This document shows positions 1-9,625 of a stretch of 64,000 nt of DNA, piece after piece. How positions within the stretch are numbered: the stretch's first letter is position 1; each line of letters opens with the position of its first letter. Source of the stretch: Halomicrococcus gelatinilyticus. Lineage in GTDB: Archaea; Halobacteriota; Halobacteria; Halobacteriales; Haladaptataceae. A model generated the notes under the pieces. That model was given only the letters and a program-made list of their open reading frames with translations. It had not been told where the DNA came from and did not search any database. The position numbers were made by a program, and so were the translations under genes. The stretch is from assembly GCA_024227995.1 (NCBI GenBank), contig CP100465.1, positions 372,001 through 436,000 of the forward strand, read 5' to 3'.

Positions 1-130
1 CGGGTCGCCCCCGGTTTCACCCGGTCGCAGTCCCACGCTTCGACGACGTACGTCCCGAACGTTGTTGCCCCCGCGGTCGACGACCGAACGTTTGGACGGT
101 GGTCGCGACTCGTCGACGAGATAGCCGCCA
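1..130. other. Left edge, no supported gene
   Basis: No gene can be supported here. A reading frame on the minus strand stays open to the window edge with GC-rich third positions, so the start of a leftward gene could lie here. It has no convincing start codon, and the fragment is too short to judge. Confidence 0.3.
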
Positions 131-153
131 GTATTGTATATATTATACAATAC
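131..153. promoter_or_regulatory. Palindromic operator, copy 1
   Basis: A 23-bp perfect inverted repeat with 10-bp arms and a 3-bp spacer. It has the form GTATTGTA-N7-TACAATAC. The same outer arms and total length recur at 1331-1353. This copy lies about 150 bp upstream of the Tat-substrate gene at 303. Such symmetry is typical of a dimeric repressor site. The regulator is not identifiable here. Confidence 0.6.
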
Positions 154-302
154 ATCGGGTTGCATTTTCCGCAAGAAGTTCTCGATCGGACGGTACGTCG
201 CCGGGGAAACGGAAGCTACAATATCCGGTATTGCACCCATAATGAATTACCGCCCGGTCTGCCCGACCCGTTCGTCGGAGACCTGGGTGGACAACACCAC
301 AG

Positions 303-776
303 ATGAGACGAAGAACGTTCCTGAGCGGACTCGGTACAGTTGCCCTCGGCGGCGTCGCCGGGGCTGGCACGGCGACCGCTGCCTCGACTGACGGCTACGA
401 GATCGAACTCTACCCGGAAGACACCTTCTACTTCGCGGAGACCAGTCGACTCGAATCGTTCATCTACGCGCCCCTGCAGGACGGGAGCACCTACTACCTG
501 TTCCAGACGTCCAACGGTTGCTGCGACGTCGACACGGTGGTCATGGTCCTCGCGGAGACGGGTGAGGTGCTGTACCTCGAAAGTCTCGACGGCGTCCTGT
601 ACACGGAAGACCAGATCGGAGAGATGGCCGACCGAATCGGGGAGATGGCTGACCGAATCGTCTACACCGAGGAACTCATCGTCCAGACCGAGTACCTCAT
701 CGTCGACGTCATCGAATTCTCCCAGGAGAACCTGCTGACCTTCGTGAGCATGCTGAACCCGCTGAACCTGCTCTGA
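303..776 (+). CDS. Tat-exported hypothetical protein
   Basis: This 157-residue protein starts with a clear twin-arginine signal: an RRRTF-type motif at residues 2-6, a hydrophobic stretch, then an Ala-rich cleavage region near residues 23-28. It should therefore be exported folded, as most haloarchaeal secreted proteins are. The mature part is acidic. Its C-terminal third contains a near-perfect duplicated heptad-like unit (two copies of GEMADRI at about residues 102-115) followed by a long amphipathic helix, which suggests a coiled coil. I do not recognise the family. The palindromic operator at 131-153 lies upstream and is shared with the rhodanese gene nearby. Confidence 0.75.
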   Translation: MRRRTFLSGLGTVALGGVAGAGTATAASTDGYEIELYPEDTFYFAETSRLESFIYAPLQDGSTYYLFQTSNGCCDVDTVVMVLAETGEVLYLESLDGVLYTEDQIGEMADRIGEMADRIVYTEELIVQTEYLIVDVIEFSQENLLTFVSMLNPLNLL

Positions 777-953
777 AGGGGTAGCTCGTCGCGGCAATTT
801 TTCGCTGCGAGACGGCGTTGCTGGAGGCTTCCCGCGAGCGACCGTGCCGACCAACGAACAGTGGTCGGTCGACGTCGGACGAGGCGACGTCGGAGACGGC
901 AGTCGCCGTCGAGGAACGAGAACGAGTGGAGAAACCGGTGCTCGGAACGGCTC

Positions 954-1277
954 TCAGGAGACCCTGGACCAGCCCTTCATGCCGTACTGGAGGTTCTCGG
1001 CCTCGATGCCGGCCTGGTTGAACAGCCGGGCCGCCATGCTGCTCCGGCTACCGGAGGCGCAGACGGTGACGACGTTGTCCGTCGGGACGTCGTCAAGCAG
1101 TTCCTGCGGGCGCACGGCCTGCAGCTGGTTCAGCGGCACGTTGATTGTCTCGGCGTTCGGGTTCTCGATGTGTCCGCGTTCGAACTCGTGGGGCTGTCGC
1201 ACGTCGACGACCGTCACTTGCGTCCCGTCGTCGAGCTCGTCCTTCAGTTCGGCCGGCGTGGTGCTCGGTATCTGCAT
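954..1277 (-). CDS. Rhodanese-domain protein
   Basis: A single rhodanese domain of 107 residues. The segment VVDVRQPHEFERGHI is the classical N-terminal rhodanese signature, and the active-site loop is CASGSRS with the catalytic Cys near residue 73. Such proteins transfer sulfane sulfur to thiophilic acceptors in sulfur metabolism, tRNA thiolation or detoxification. The ATG at 1277 was chosen; an adjacent ATG at 1280 is equally possible, and a GAGGAG stretch lies just upstream. A 23-bp palindrome at 1331-1353, identical in form to the one at 131-153, sits about 50 bp upstream in the promoter region, so the gene is probably under the same repressor as the Tat-exported neighbour. Confidence 0.88.
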   Translation of the reverse strand: MQIPSTTPAELKDELDDGTQVTVVDVRQPHEFERGHIENPNAETINVPLNQLQAVRPQELLDDVPTDNVVTVCASGSRSSMAARLFNQAGIEAENLQYGMKGWSRVS

Positions 1278-1330
1278 CATCGGTGATGGTGACTCCTCGT
1301 AACCGTGGCGGACACAAGAGCATTGTGATT

Positions 1331-1353
1331 GTATTGTACAATAAATACAATAC
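1331..1353. promoter_or_regulatory. Palindromic operator, copy 2
   Basis: GTATTGTA-N7-TACAATAC, 23 bp, with perfect 8-bp arms. It has the same outer arms and length as 131-153, with a different centre. It is placed 51-54 bp upstream of the rhodanese start, where it would overlap the archaeal TATA/BRE region. The rest of the gap from 1281 to 1648 shows no gene. Confidence 0.6.
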
Positions 1354-1648
1354 GGCTGGGCCAGCGGCCCGAAGGGTTTGCCCAGTAGAAGCGCCGTCGA
1401 ACGGTTTAGACAGGATTGAAGGAGTCGTACGTGCAAGAGTCTCGAGCCGGCCACTTCGCCCGTCACCGTGGCAGGACTCCGGAATTGGGAAAAATGGACC
1501 ATACTACGCTCCGGCCGATGGCCGCCGCATCTTCGTTGCGGCGTCGTGAACGCTCGAATCGTGCGAACCGTACCGGTAACCGACCGGCCGTGGTAGACGG
1601 TAACACTCGTCTCCAATGGTTTAAACGTGCCACGCTCCTAGCGAGAGT

Positions 1649-1933
1649 GTGAGTGAAGAAACAGGGCGTCGGAATCTCCGCATGCCCAACAGCGACGAGA
1701 TGTTCGCCGTCGTAACCGAGCACAACGGCGGCAACCACGTTCGAGTCCGATGCGAAGACGGTGAGAACCGGATGGGACGCATCCCCGGACGGATGAAGTA
1801 CCGGACCTGGATCGACGAGGGCGACGTCGTCCTCGTCGAGCCGTGGGACTGGCAGGACGAGAAGGCCAACATCGAGTGGCGATACACGGGGCAGGACGCG
1901 GACCAGCTCCGGCGCGAAGGCCACATCGAATGA
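1649..1933 (+). CDS. eif1A: Translation initiation factor aIF-1A
   Basis: A 94-residue protein matching the archaeal IF1A family along its length. It opens with the GRRNLRMP lead, followed by the OB-fold, with RVRCEDG and [13 protein letters not shown] forming the RNA-binding strands. It ends in the family-typical [17 protein letters not shown] block and QLRREGHIE tail. aIF-1A binds the A-site of the small ribosomal subunit and promotes subunit dissociation and start-codon scanning fidelity. The start is GTG at 1649; the ATG eleven codons later would remove the conserved N-terminal tail. The gene is monocistronic here. Confidence 0.97.
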   Translation: MSEETGRRNLRMPNSDEMFAVVTEHNGGNHVRVRCEDGENRMGRIPGRMKYRTWIDEGDVVLVEPWDWQDEKANIEWRYTGQDADQLRREGHIE

Positions 1934-2054
1934 CGGATTCTTCGGCCTAAGATACCGACTTTCTCTCGGTCGAACCGGGCGGTGAGCCGCTGCTCTCTCC
2001 TTTCTGGCCGATGCGATTCCGACGCGAGAACGGACGGTGAGCCGTCCGCGGATG

Positions 2055-3437
2055 TCAGTCGTCGCCGGAGACGGAAGTGTCGGCGACGTCGCTCGTCGCC
2101 TCGGGCGACTGCCCGTCGAAGAGCGGGCTCTGTTCGCCGGGCGCGAACGTGTTCAGGACCAGTGCCGTCAGCGCGGTCATGATGACCGGTTCGCCGAAGA
2201 ACGTCTCGGCCGCCTTCGGGAGTCCTTCCAGCGCGCCGGGCGTGGTCGCGACGCCGAGTCCGAGTCCGATGGAGGTGGCCATGATGACCATGTTCCGGCG
2301 GTCGAGGTCGGCGTGGAGGAAGATGAGCCGCGCGCCGCTCGCGGCGACCATGCCGGCCATCAGCAGGACGGCGCCGCCGAAGACGGCGCTCGGGATGGTC
2401 GCGACGGCCGCGCCCACCTTCGGGCTGAAGCCGAGGACCGCCAGGACGACGCCGGCGACGCCGACGACGTGGCGGCTCATCACACCGGTGAAGTTGACGA
2501 TGCCGACGTTCTGCGAGAACGACGTGACGGGGAACGCACCGAACGCCGAGCCGATGGAGCTCAGCAGGCCGTCGGTGAACAGCCCGCCGCGGAACTCCGT
2601 GTCCGTCGGGGGCCGACCCTCGGCGGCGGTGATGCCGGACATGTCGCCGACGGTCTCCATGGCGGACACCAGGAAGAGGAACGCGAAGGTGACGATGGGA
2701 ACGGGTTCGAACGAGGGGGTGAACGCGCCCGGCCGCGGCACCGCGAGCCACGCGGCGCTGCCCACGGGGCCGAAGTCGACGACGCCGAGCGGGATGGCGA
2801 CTGCGTAGCCGACGGCGATGCCGGCGAGCGTGCTCAGGAGTCGCGTCACGCCCTCCGTGAAGAGGTTGAGCAGGACCGCGACGGCGAGCACCAGCGCGGC
2901 GAGCCCGACGTTGTGCATCGCTCCGTAGTCAGTGGCACCCACGCCGCCAGCAGAGTAGTCCATGCCGACCGGGATGAGGTAGAGGCCGATGATGACCACG
3001 ACGAGCCCCGTCACGAGCGGCGGGAAGAAGGGCCGGATGCGCTTGAACTGCCAGCCGATGAGTCCCTCGACCACGAAGCCGGTGACGAGAATCGCGCCGA
3101 AGACGGCTCCCAGCCCGTAGTCGATGCCGACGGTCACCGCCGCGCCGACGAAGGTGAAACTGGTCCCCATCACGATGGGGAGCCTGGAGCCGACCGGGCC
3201 GACGCCGTACGCCTGGACGATGGTCGCCAGCCCGGAGAACAGCAGGACCATCTGGACGACGTAGGCGGTCCGCGATGCGCCGAGACCGACCTCGCCCGCG
3301 ACGATGAACGCGACCGCGGTCGCGGGAACGATCATCACCGATACGTGCTGGAGCGCGAGCAGGACGGACTTCAGCCACGGCGGCCGGTCGTCGAGTCCGT
3401 ACTCGAGCTCGATTTCCCCGTCCGAGTCAGTTGACAT
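2055..3437 (-). CDS. NCS2-family uracil/xanthine permease
   Basis: A 460-residue polytopic membrane protein of the nucleobase-cation symporter-2 family (UraA/XanQ type). It opens with a short acidic cytosolic N-terminus (LEYGLDDRPPW), the usual NCS2 entry, followed by about 12-14 hydrophobic segments. The family signature region with Q-N-V-G-(I/V) is visible as SFSQNVGIV near residue 310. It imports a purine or pyrimidine base with a cation. The HGPRTase gene 240 bp away on the same strand suggests a purine-base salvage unit: uptake followed by phosphoribosylation. The exact substrate cannot be read from sequence. Confidence 0.9.
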   Translation of the reverse strand: MSTDSDGEIELEYGLDDRPPWLKSVLLALQHVSVMIVPATAVAFIVAGEVGLGASRTAYVVQMVLLFSGLATIVQAYGVGPVGSRLPIVMGTSFTFVGAAVTVGIDYGLGAVFGAILVTGFVVEGLIGWQFKRIRPFFPPLVTGLVVVIIGLYLIPVGMDYSAGGVGATDYGAMHNVGLAALVLAVAVLLNLFTEGVTRLLSTLAGIAVGYAVAIPLGVVDFGPVGSAAWLAVPRPGAFTPSFEPVPIVTFAFLFLVSAMETVGDMSGITAAEGRPPTDTEFRGGLFTDGLLSSIGSAFGAFPVTSFSQNVGIVNFTGVMSRHVVGVAGVVLAVLGFSPKVGAAVATIPSAVFGGAVLLMAGMVAASGARLIFLHADLDRRNMVIMATSIGLGLGVATTPGALEGLPKAAETFFGEPVIMTALTALVLNTFAPGEQSPLFDGQSPEATSDVADTSVSGDD

Positions 3438-3680
3438 CTGTACTCGTCACGAGCGATGCGTCTTCAATAATAGTTTCGCGTTCGAGTGCATATCCACCTT
3501 CGTCACAGGTCAAAGTATGCACGTTCGTGTATTTTTCGATGCGCCCCGTCGGCTGGCCATTCCCGGTCGGCGGTCGGACCGGTCGCTGAGAGGAGTCGAT
3601 ACGCGACCGTCGAGAAGTTCCCAGTGCCGAGCGGTCGTCGGAGGAGTGTGAACGTTGGAAGTGAGGTCGGCGAGCGCCGG

Positions 3681-4226
3681 TCAGTGGATGGTGACCTCGT
3701 AGTCGTCGACGGTGATGTCGACGAGGCTCGTCGCCTCGTAGTCCGTGTCGTCGAGCGCCGTCTCGCCCACCTTCCGGATGACGACGGCGATGTCGACGAT
3801 CTCCGCGCCGATGTCGTCGAGGGCGTCGCAGATGGCCGCCAGCGTGCCGCCCGTCGACAGCAGGTCGTCGACGATGAGGACGCGGTCGCCCTCGTCGACG
3901 TCGTTGATGAACATCTCGGATTCAGAGTAGCCCGTCGTCTGGTGGAGCGCCACCTCGCCGTCGAGGCCGTACTCGCGCTTGCGGATGACCACGAGCGGAA
4001 CGTCCGTCTGGAGCGAGAGCGCGGTCGCGATGTGGATGCCCATCGCCTCGGGGGCGACGATCTTGTCGACGTCCAGGTCCGCCGCGCGCGTGAGCTCGAC
4101 GACGACCTCGCGCAGCAGTTCGGGTTCGAGCATCGGGACGCCGTTGCTGATGGGGTGGACGAGGTACTGGTAGCCGTCCTTGTCGATGATGGGCGCTTCG
4201 TGCAGTGACTCGAGTAGTCGGTCCAT
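3681..4226 (-). CDS. hpt: Archaeal HGPRTase-like phosphoribosyltransferase
   Basis: A 181-residue type I phosphoribosyltransferase. The PRPP-binding loop is [14 protein letters not shown] at about residues 117-130, and the N-terminal [14 protein letters not shown] block matches the archaeal HGPRTase-like family. The predicted reaction converts hypoxanthine or guanine plus PRPP to IMP or GMP. The start is the ATG at 4226; a much longer reading frame upstream is an artefact of GC-rich DNA. The neighbouring NCS2 permease fits a salvage role. Some haloarchaeal members of this family may use adenine, so base specificity is inferred only. Confidence 0.93.
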   Translation of the reverse strand: MDRLLESLHEAPIIDKDGYQYLVHPISNGVPMLEPELLREVVVELTRAADLDVDKIVAPEAMGIHIATALSLQTDVPLVVIRKREYGLDGEVALHQTTGYSESEMFINDVDEGDRVLIVDDLLSTGGTLAAICDALDDIGAEIVDIAVVIRKVGETALDDTDYEATSLVDITVDDYEVTIH

Positions 4227-4399
4227 AGAGAGCGTACTGCCAAACGTGGCAAAAACCGTTCGTTCTGGAACGAGACCTGTCCGCGCCCGTACTCCGCGCA
4301 CCGTGAGCAGCGCAGGCGCTGCGCCACGTGTCGCCCGCAGTTTCGGACCGAAGAAGCGGAAGACTGAGCGTCGAACGCGGTCGGAACGCGACCGCGGCT

Positions 4400-4891
4400 T
4401 CAGTCGCCAGCGACCCGCTGTTCGTCGAACTGCTCGCCCGCCTGCGAGAGTTCGTCGAGCGCGTGCTCCTCCTCGCGGAGCGTCTTCTCGAGGAGGTCCG
4501 ATGCCTCGTCGTAACCGAGCTTGCCGGCCAGCGAGGTGAGGTTCCCGTAGGCGGCGATCTCGTAGTGCTCGGTCTTCTGTCCGGTGGCGATGTTGTACCG
4601 GTCGAGCACCTCGCCCTCGTTCTCCTGGGCGAACTGCTCGTGTTCGTCGATCAGCGAATCCACCACCCGTTCCTCGCGGGTCTGTGGCTGTTCGCCGATC
4701 CGTTCGAACACCTGCTCCAGCCGGTCGATCTGCTCGCGGGTCTCGTCGCGGTGCTGGGAGAACGCCTGCTTTGCGTTCTCCTCGGACGTCTCGTCGGCGA
4801 GGTTCTGCAGCGCGTCGACCAGCTGCTGTTCGGTGTAGTACAGTTCCTGAAGGCCTTCGACCAGAAGCTGTTCGGGTGAGTCTGTCGTCAT
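4400..4891 (-). CDS. DUF892 / YciF-type ferritin-like protein
   Basis: A 163-residue all-helical protein of the DUF892 (YciF) family. It has the opening [16 protein letters not shown], the paired Glu/His residues of a di-metal four-helix bundle ([21 protein letters not shown]) and a closing [16 protein letters not shown] helix. These proteins are induced by osmotic, oxidative or other stress in many bacteria and archaea; the biochemical role is unsettled. I chose the ATG at 4891 over a GTG at 4903. Confidence 0.88.
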   Translation of the reverse strand: MTTDSPEQLLVEGLQELYYTEQQLVDALQNLADETSEENAKQAFSQHRDETREQIDRLEQVFERIGEQPQTREERVVDSLIDEHEQFAQENEGEVLDRYNIATGQKTEHYEIAAYGNLTSLAGKLGYDEASDLLEKTLREEEHALDELSQAGEQFDEQRVAGD

Positions 4892-5002
4892 TGTCGTTCC
4901 CACTTACTTCGAGGGTCGTCGTTTCAATCAGTGGCGAGGCTGTGTGTGCAGGGCGACCAAGTCGGGGGTGAAACGGACGGCGAGAGAGCACTCGGGGGCC
5001 GG

Positions 5003-5860
5003 TCACCGGCGCGTTTTGTACTCCCGAGAGTCGTACTCCTGGTAGATGACGTGGCCGCACGCCTTGCAGTGTGACGCGTCGGGGTCGTGGGCGGACAGGC
5101 CGCACTCCGGGCACGTGACGTTTACCTTCTCCTGCTGCGTCCACTCCCGCACGATCTTGCCAGCCTGCCACGGGACGAGGACGATGGCGGCGAGGACGGC
5201 GACCACCGTCACCCAGCGGCCCGCCCGCGTGACCGGGACGATGTCGCCGAATCCGACTGTCGTGAGCGTGACGACCGTGTAGTAGAACGCATCGCCGAAG
5301 TTGTCGACGCCGGGGTTCGTCTGGTACTCGACGCTGTAGAACAGCCCGGCGGAGACGAAGAAGATGACCAGCACCGTCAACAGGAGCTTCATCACCCGGA
5401 GCGTGCGCAGGGAGACGGTGCCGAAGAAGAACCGCTCGTCCTGGGTGAACCGGTAGAACCTGAGCACGCGGACGATGCGGACCACCTTGAGGAACCCGAC
5501 GTTGAGCACGACGAGCGGGGCGGGCAACAGCAGCACCAACAAGGTGGGGAGCACGGACAGGAGGTCGACCACCGTGTACACGTTGGTGAACTCCGCCAGT
5601 CGATCCTCGGCACCGTAGAGTCGGAGCACGTACTCGACCACGAACACGAGCGCGATGCCGACCTCCAGCCGCCACAGCCACGCCTCGGCCGTCGCGGCCA
5701 GCGGATACGTCTGGGCGACGAAGACCGCGACGAACAGCAGGTTCAGAACCATCAGCGAGACGTCGATGGTCTTTCCGAGCTTCGTCTCGTGGTCCAGGAG
5801 GTAGAACTGCACCAGCTCCCGGAAGTCGCTCGGCACCCGAGACGCAGGGTGACTACCCAT
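5003..5860 (-). CDS. Voltage-gated-type K+ channel with C-terminal zinc ribbon
   Basis: A 285-residue membrane protein built like a Kv channel subunit. S1-S3 occupy roughly residues 30-115. An S4-like helix with regularly spaced Arg/Lys ([13 protein letters not shown]) lies at about 125-137. The pore follows, with the selectivity filter TVGFGD at 201-206 flanked by S5 and S6. The cytosolic tail carries a zinc ribbon with Cys at 250, 253, 265 and 268. It should conduct K+, which matters in halophiles that balance KCl. The zinc ribbon on a channel is typical of haloarchaeal members, and its role is unknown. Confidence 0.9.
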   Translation of the reverse strand: MGSHPASRVPSDFRELVQFYLLDHETKLGKTIDVSLMVLNLLFVAVFVAQTYPLAATAEAWLWRLEVGIALVFVVEYVLRLYGAEDRLAEFTNVYTVVDLLSVLPTLLVLLLPAPLVVLNVGFLKVVRIVRVLRFYRFTQDERFFFGTVSLRTLRVMKLLLTVLVIFFVSAGLFYSVEYQTNPGVDNFGDAFYYTVVTLTTVGFGDIVPVTRAGRWVTVVAVLAAIVLVPWQAGKIVREWTQQEKVNVTCPECGLSAHDPDASHCKACGHVIYQEYDSREYKTRR

Positions 5861-6085
5861 ACGCCATATCGATGGTCGAGTCCTAAAGAATCCTGCTGGC
5901 CCGACCGGACCGCCGGGACGAGCGTCCCGCTCGGCAACGAATCACCTCGCCGGTCCGACACGGTGTTCGCGGTGGACCGTTCGTCCGTTCGGCGGAGAAG
6001 TCGCCCTGCCGCTCTCGGTGAACGGGTGTTCCGAAAGAAACGAAGTAACGCTACGTCGCCGTGCGGCGACTATGCGAAATCCTGG

Positions 6086-6280
6086 TTATGCGCGAACGAC
6101 GTTCGTCGCGCGCGGGCCCTTGGGGGCCTGCTCGATGTCGAATTCGATCTCGGTACCTTCCGTAAGGTCCTCGCCGCCAACGTCCTCCATGTGGAAGAAA
6201 ACGTCGTCGTCAGAGTCCTCAGTCGCGATGAAACCGTAGCCGCCAGTGTCGTTGAAGAAATCAACCTTACCGTTTGCCAT
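6086..6280 (-). CDS. cspA: Cold-shock domain protein
   Basis: A 64-residue single cold-shock OB-fold. RNP1-like GYGFIAT is at residues 14-20 and RNP2-like DVFFHM at 26-31, ending in the usual GPRATNVVRA. Csp proteins bind single-stranded RNA and DNA and melt RNA structure. The ATG at 6280 gives the canonical MANGKVDFFNDTGGYGF start. The upstream region is AT-richer and contains a TATATA stretch around 6341 suited to a TATA box on the minus strand. Confidence 0.96.
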   Translation of the reverse strand: MANGKVDFFNDTGGYGFIATEDSDDDVFFHMEDVGGEDLTEGTEIEFDIEQAPKGPRATNVVRA

Positions 6281-6550
6281 TGCAACTAAACACAGTCCAG
6301 GTACACGGTTAAGTGTTCCGCATCTGTTTTCCAATTTCGATATATAGTGGACGAATGCCCTCCACTCCTGCATTATAATGGCCATTCGAACACGAACATC
6401 CGATTCTACGCGGAACGGTTGTCCGGACCGTCACAACGAACCGTTACTTCCGTGGTATCAGCAGTTCCACCAGCGTTCGCCAGGCGGAACTCGAGGCCGC
6501 TCCCATGACGGAACCCGAGAGACTTTAGGTGTCCCTGGAGTTCGTTACAC

Positions 6551-7174
6551 GTGGATTCGAACGAGGTTCGCCGAGAGTGGGCGGAACGGTCCGGGGAGTA
6601 CTCCCCTGAATACTACGCCTACTACGGGCCGGACGAAGCGAGCGAGGCGGTGCGGAGTGCTCTCGATCGGTTCGTCGACAGGGACGCCGCCGTCCTCGAA
6701 CTGGGGTGCAGTTCGGGCCGCCACCTCGCGCACCTCCGGGAACACGGCTTCGAGAACCTCGCCGGCATCGAGGTCAACGACGAGGCGTTCGAGGTCATGG
6801 CGGAGACCTATCCCGACCTCGCGGCCGACGGGACCTTCTACTGCGACGCCATCGAGGACGTCGTCGGCGACTTCGACGACGGACGGTTCGACGCGATCTA
6901 CTCGGTCGAGACGCTACAGCACCTCCACCCGGACGTCGAGTGGGTGTTCGAGGAACTTGTCAGGGTCGCTGACGAACTCGTCGTCACGGTCGAGAACGAG
7001 GGCGACGAACCGACCCGGCAGTCCGAGGACCCCGGGGTGAACTACGTCGACGGCGAGTTCCCCCTCTACTACCGCAACTGGGAGCGCATCTTCACGGAGC
7101 TGGGCCTCGTCCAGGTCGACGTCAGGCCGGGCGACCAGGACACCGTGCGCGTGTTCCGCGCACCGGAGAACTGA
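6551..7174 (+). CDS. Class I SAM-dependent methyltransferase
   Basis: A 207-residue Rossmann-fold methyltransferase. Motif I is VLELGCSSGRHL, the post-II acidic position is GIEVND, and motif IV/V is DAIYSVETLQHLHPD, all in the usual order. This small stand-alone type acts on small molecules or lipids; the substrate is not readable. It starts at GTG 6551. The gene stands alone between the cold-shock gene and small zinc-ribbon genes. Confidence 0.85.
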   Translation: MDSNEVRREWAERSGEYSPEYYAYYGPDEASEAVRSALDRFVDRDAAVLELGCSSGRHLAHLREHGFENLAGIEVNDEAFEVMAETYPDLAADGTFYCDAIEDVVGDFDDGRFDAIYSVETLQHLHPDVEWVFEELVRVADELVVTVENEGDEPTRQSEDPGVNYVDGEFPLYYRNWERIFTELGLVQVDVRPGDQDTVRVFRAPEN

Positions 7175-7425
7175 CCCCTCTCGCCTGCGAACACCTATCG
7201 CCCGCGAACGGCCCACCAGTGCGCGGCCGCCAGGGCGACGACGAGGGGCGCGACCGGGACCAGCGAGCGCGAACGGTCGGGGCCGGGCGGTCCCGGAAAC
7301 GCTGCCCGACATCCTGTCGCTGCGGCCGCCGACTCCCCACGGTGCGCCGGCGACGCAACGCTCGGCCGTGGAGCCGCGATGGACCTGCACCGTTACCGTT
7401 TCCGGACGCGGTACCTACCGGGCGT

Positions 7426-7644
7426 ATGGTCAGTTCCCGGACGGTAACCGCGGCGGTCGGCGTGCTCGGGAGCCTCCTCCTCTGGCAGTACTTCGACACC
7501 CTCGCGTTCTTCCTGTTCGTGCCGTTCGTCCCGTTCCTGTTCCGCGGGAACGAACGAGCGGAACCCGCCAGGCAGTGTTTGGTCTGTGGGTTCCGGACGC
7601 GGAACGACGAGTACTGTCCGCGCGACGAGAGGCGACTGGAGTAG
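7426..7644 (+). CDS. Small membrane protein with zinc ribbon
   Basis: A 72-residue protein. One or two short hydrophobic helices (residues 8-40) are followed by a treble-clef-like CLVC...YCPRD segment at residues 51-66. The ATG at 7426 was selected because the hydrophobic N-terminus begins immediately after it and the upstream extension is low-complexity GC-rich sequence. This layout is common among haloarchaeal hypothetical proteins; function unknown. The gap 7175-7425 before it holds nothing I can support. Confidence 0.6.
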   Translation: MVSSRTVTAAVGVLGSLLLWQYFDTLAFFLFVPFVPFLFRGNERAEPARQCLVCGFRTRNDEYCPRDERRLE

Positions 7645-7759
7645 CCCGTTCCCGAGTTCGAACAGGAGCGATCCAGCCGGAAGGCTGGCCTCGGACGTCC
7701 CACCGCTTGTCGCGGGGGCATCACCCTGATAAGCCGTCCTCCCTAGCGTTCTGTGAGAG

Positions 7760-8098
7760 ATGACCGATCGCGACCCCACGAGGCTAGCGGCTGACGGGGA
7801 CGAGCCATCGGCAGACGACATCTACGACGCGATGGAGCCGTTCGTACCGTACACGACGGACGAGATCGCGGACCGATTCCAGGCTTCGACGGGACTGACG
7901 TGGACGCTGTTGAGGGATCTCGCCGCTGCCGACCGGATCCGGAAAAAGGAGCCCGAGCCGAACCTCCGACTCTGGATCCGGGAACCTCCAGCGAACCAGT
8001 GTCCCATCTGTGACTCCGTGTTCCAGGTCCGGTTCCTTCGGCCAGGCCCGGGAGCCGTCCACGTTTGCCCGCGGTGTAGCGCGAGGGTCGATCGGTAG
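7760..8098 (+). CDS. Hypothetical winged-helix-like protein with zinc ribbon
   Basis: A 112-residue protein. The N-terminal half looks like a helix-turn-helix: YTTDEIADRFQASTGLTWTLLRDLAAADRI, a typical 'is the next step allowed' wHTH pattern with a recognition helix around residues 45-58. The C-terminal part is a zinc ribbon with CPICDS and CPRCSA at about residues 82-107. It may be a small DNA-binding regulator. The neighbouring convergent gene is trkA, but there is no sign of linkage. Confidence 0.65.
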   Translation: MTDRDPTRLAADGDEPSADDIYDAMEPFVPYTTDEIADRFQASTGLTWTLLRDLAAADRIRKKEPEPNLRLWIREPPANQCPICDSVFQVRFLRPGPGAVHVCPRCSARVDR

Positions 8099-8143
8099 CC
8101 GACCGGTCCTGGCCACTCCTGGGAACGCCATCGAGTCGGTGGC

Positions 8144-9481
8144 TCAGACGATCGCTGTTACCTCGTCGATGACGTCTGCTTCGACGAACAGGACGACGTG
8201 GTCGTCGGGCGCGATGACGGTGTCGCCCCGGGGAACGACGAGTTCGTCACTCCGGGCGATCGCACCGACGACGACGCCGGACGGGAGGTCCGCGACCGCC
8301 TCCCGGATCGGACGGCTCGTGAGGACGCTCTCCTCGCCGACTTCCACCTCGAGGACACCCGCCTGTCGCTCTTCGATTATCGAGAGGTTCTCCACCTCGC
8401 GCTCTTGCATCTGGCGGATGATTTCCTCCGACGTCTCCTCTCTCGGATTGATCGCGACGTCGACGCCGGCCTGTTCGAAGAACTCCGTATAGGAACCGTT
8501 CTCCACGATGGCTATCGCACGGTTCGCGCCGATGTTCTTCGCGAGCAGGGCGACGAAGAAGTTCTTCTCGTCGCTCTCGAGCGCGGTTATCACGACGTCC
8601 GCCTGGTCGACGTTCTCGTCCCGCAGGAACTCGACGTCCGCTCCATCCTGCTCCAGAACGGACGCTTTGGGGAGTTTCTCGGCGAGTTCCCGGGCTCGAG
8701 TGGCGTCCTGTTCGATCAACTGTGGTCGGAACCCCCGTTCGACGAGGAGCGCCGCGGTCTGATAGCCGAGTTTGCTTCCGCCGACGATGACGATGTCGTC
8801 CACGTCCTTCGACGTGTCGTCCGGAGCAGCGCTCTCGGCGAACGCTTCGACGCTGGCCGGCCCGCCGATCACGATAACCCTATCGCCCGCCTCGATGACC
8901 GTCTCGCCGCTGGGAATCGTGACCGCTCCATCCCGAACCAGCGCCGCGAACGTGAGCGCCTCCCACTGGTCGGCCTCGGCTACCGTCTGATTCGCGACCG
9001 GACTCCGCTCGGTGACGGCGAACTCGGCCGTCTGAACGATTCCCTCGGCGAACAGATCGACGTCGAGTGCGGCGGGAAGACCGATCACTCTGACGATGCT
9101 CTCGGCGGTGAGGATGTTCGTCGCCAGCATGACGTCGACGCCGAAGGCTCCACGGAAGTTCTTCCACGTTTCGAGGAATTTGGCCTTCCTGACCCGGGCG
9201 ATGGTGAACGTGTCGCTCACCGTCGCAGCCGTCCCGCAGGTGACGAGGTTCGTCTCGTCGTCGTCGGTACAGGCGATGAGCATGGTGGTGTCCGCTATCC
9301 CTGCCTCCCGAAGCGTTCCCAGCGACGATCCGTCGCCCTCGATAGCTAACACGTCAAGCGAATACGTGAGCCTGTCGACGACCTCGGGGTCGACGTCGAC
9401 GACGACGACGTCGTGAACCGGTGCCAGCCTGGCCGCGATGTTCGATCCGACTTCGCCCGCCCCGACGATGAGCACGCGCAT
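8144..9481 (-). CDS. trkA: Trk potassium uptake regulator TrkA
   Basis: A 445-residue cytosolic protein with two tandem RCK units. The first begins with the NAD-binding MRVLIVGAGEVGSNIA Rossmann motif; the second has DDIVIVGGSKLGYQTA near residue 227. Each is followed by a TrkA-C domain. It gates the TrkH pore in response to nucleotides. It lies immediately downstream of trkH on the same strand (144 bp gap), so the two probably form a transcription unit for K+ accumulation. Confidence 0.95.
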   Translation of the reverse strand: MRVLIVGAGEVGSNIAARLAPVHDVVVVDVDPEVVDRLTYSLDVLAIEGDGSSLGTLREAGIADTTMLIACTDDDETNLVTCGTAATVSDTFTIARVRKAKFLETWKNFRGAFGVDVMLATNILTAESIVRVIGLPAALDVDLFAEGIVQTAEFAVTERSPVANQTVAEADQWEALTFAALVRDGAVTIPSGETVIEAGDRVIVIGGPASVEAFAESAAPDDTSKDVDDIVIVGGSKLGYQTAALLVERGFRPQLIEQDATRARELAEKLPKASVLEQDGADVEFLRDENVDQADVVITALESDEKNFFVALLAKNIGANRAIAIVENGSYTEFFEQAGVDVAINPREETSEEIIRQMQEREVENLSIIEERQAGVLEVEVGEESVLTSRPIREAVADLPSGVVVGAIARSDELVVPRGDTVIAPDDHVVLFVEADVIDEVTAIV

Positions 9482-9625
9482 TGTTCGGCGCGTTACGTTT
9501 CGACCATCGACGGTAAAGAACCCTCCAAATGACAGTCCAGATACGGGTGCGACGGTCGTCGTCGTTCGAGTGGCTCCCCCGCCGACCGTGTCGGCGCACG
9601 TTCCGGTGGAAAGCGACTCGTCGTG

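Noticed and set aside
2037..3434. A 465-codon plus-strand frame opposite the NCS2 permease
   Set aside because: It is an Arg/Asp/Gly/His-rich antisense shadow; the minus strand has transmembrane structure and family motifs.
3681..5681. A 666-codon minus-strand open frame extending the HGPRTase
   Set aside because: Only the last 181 codons have family sequence; the upstream part is Arg/Pro-rich shadow of the DUF892 and K+ channel genes.
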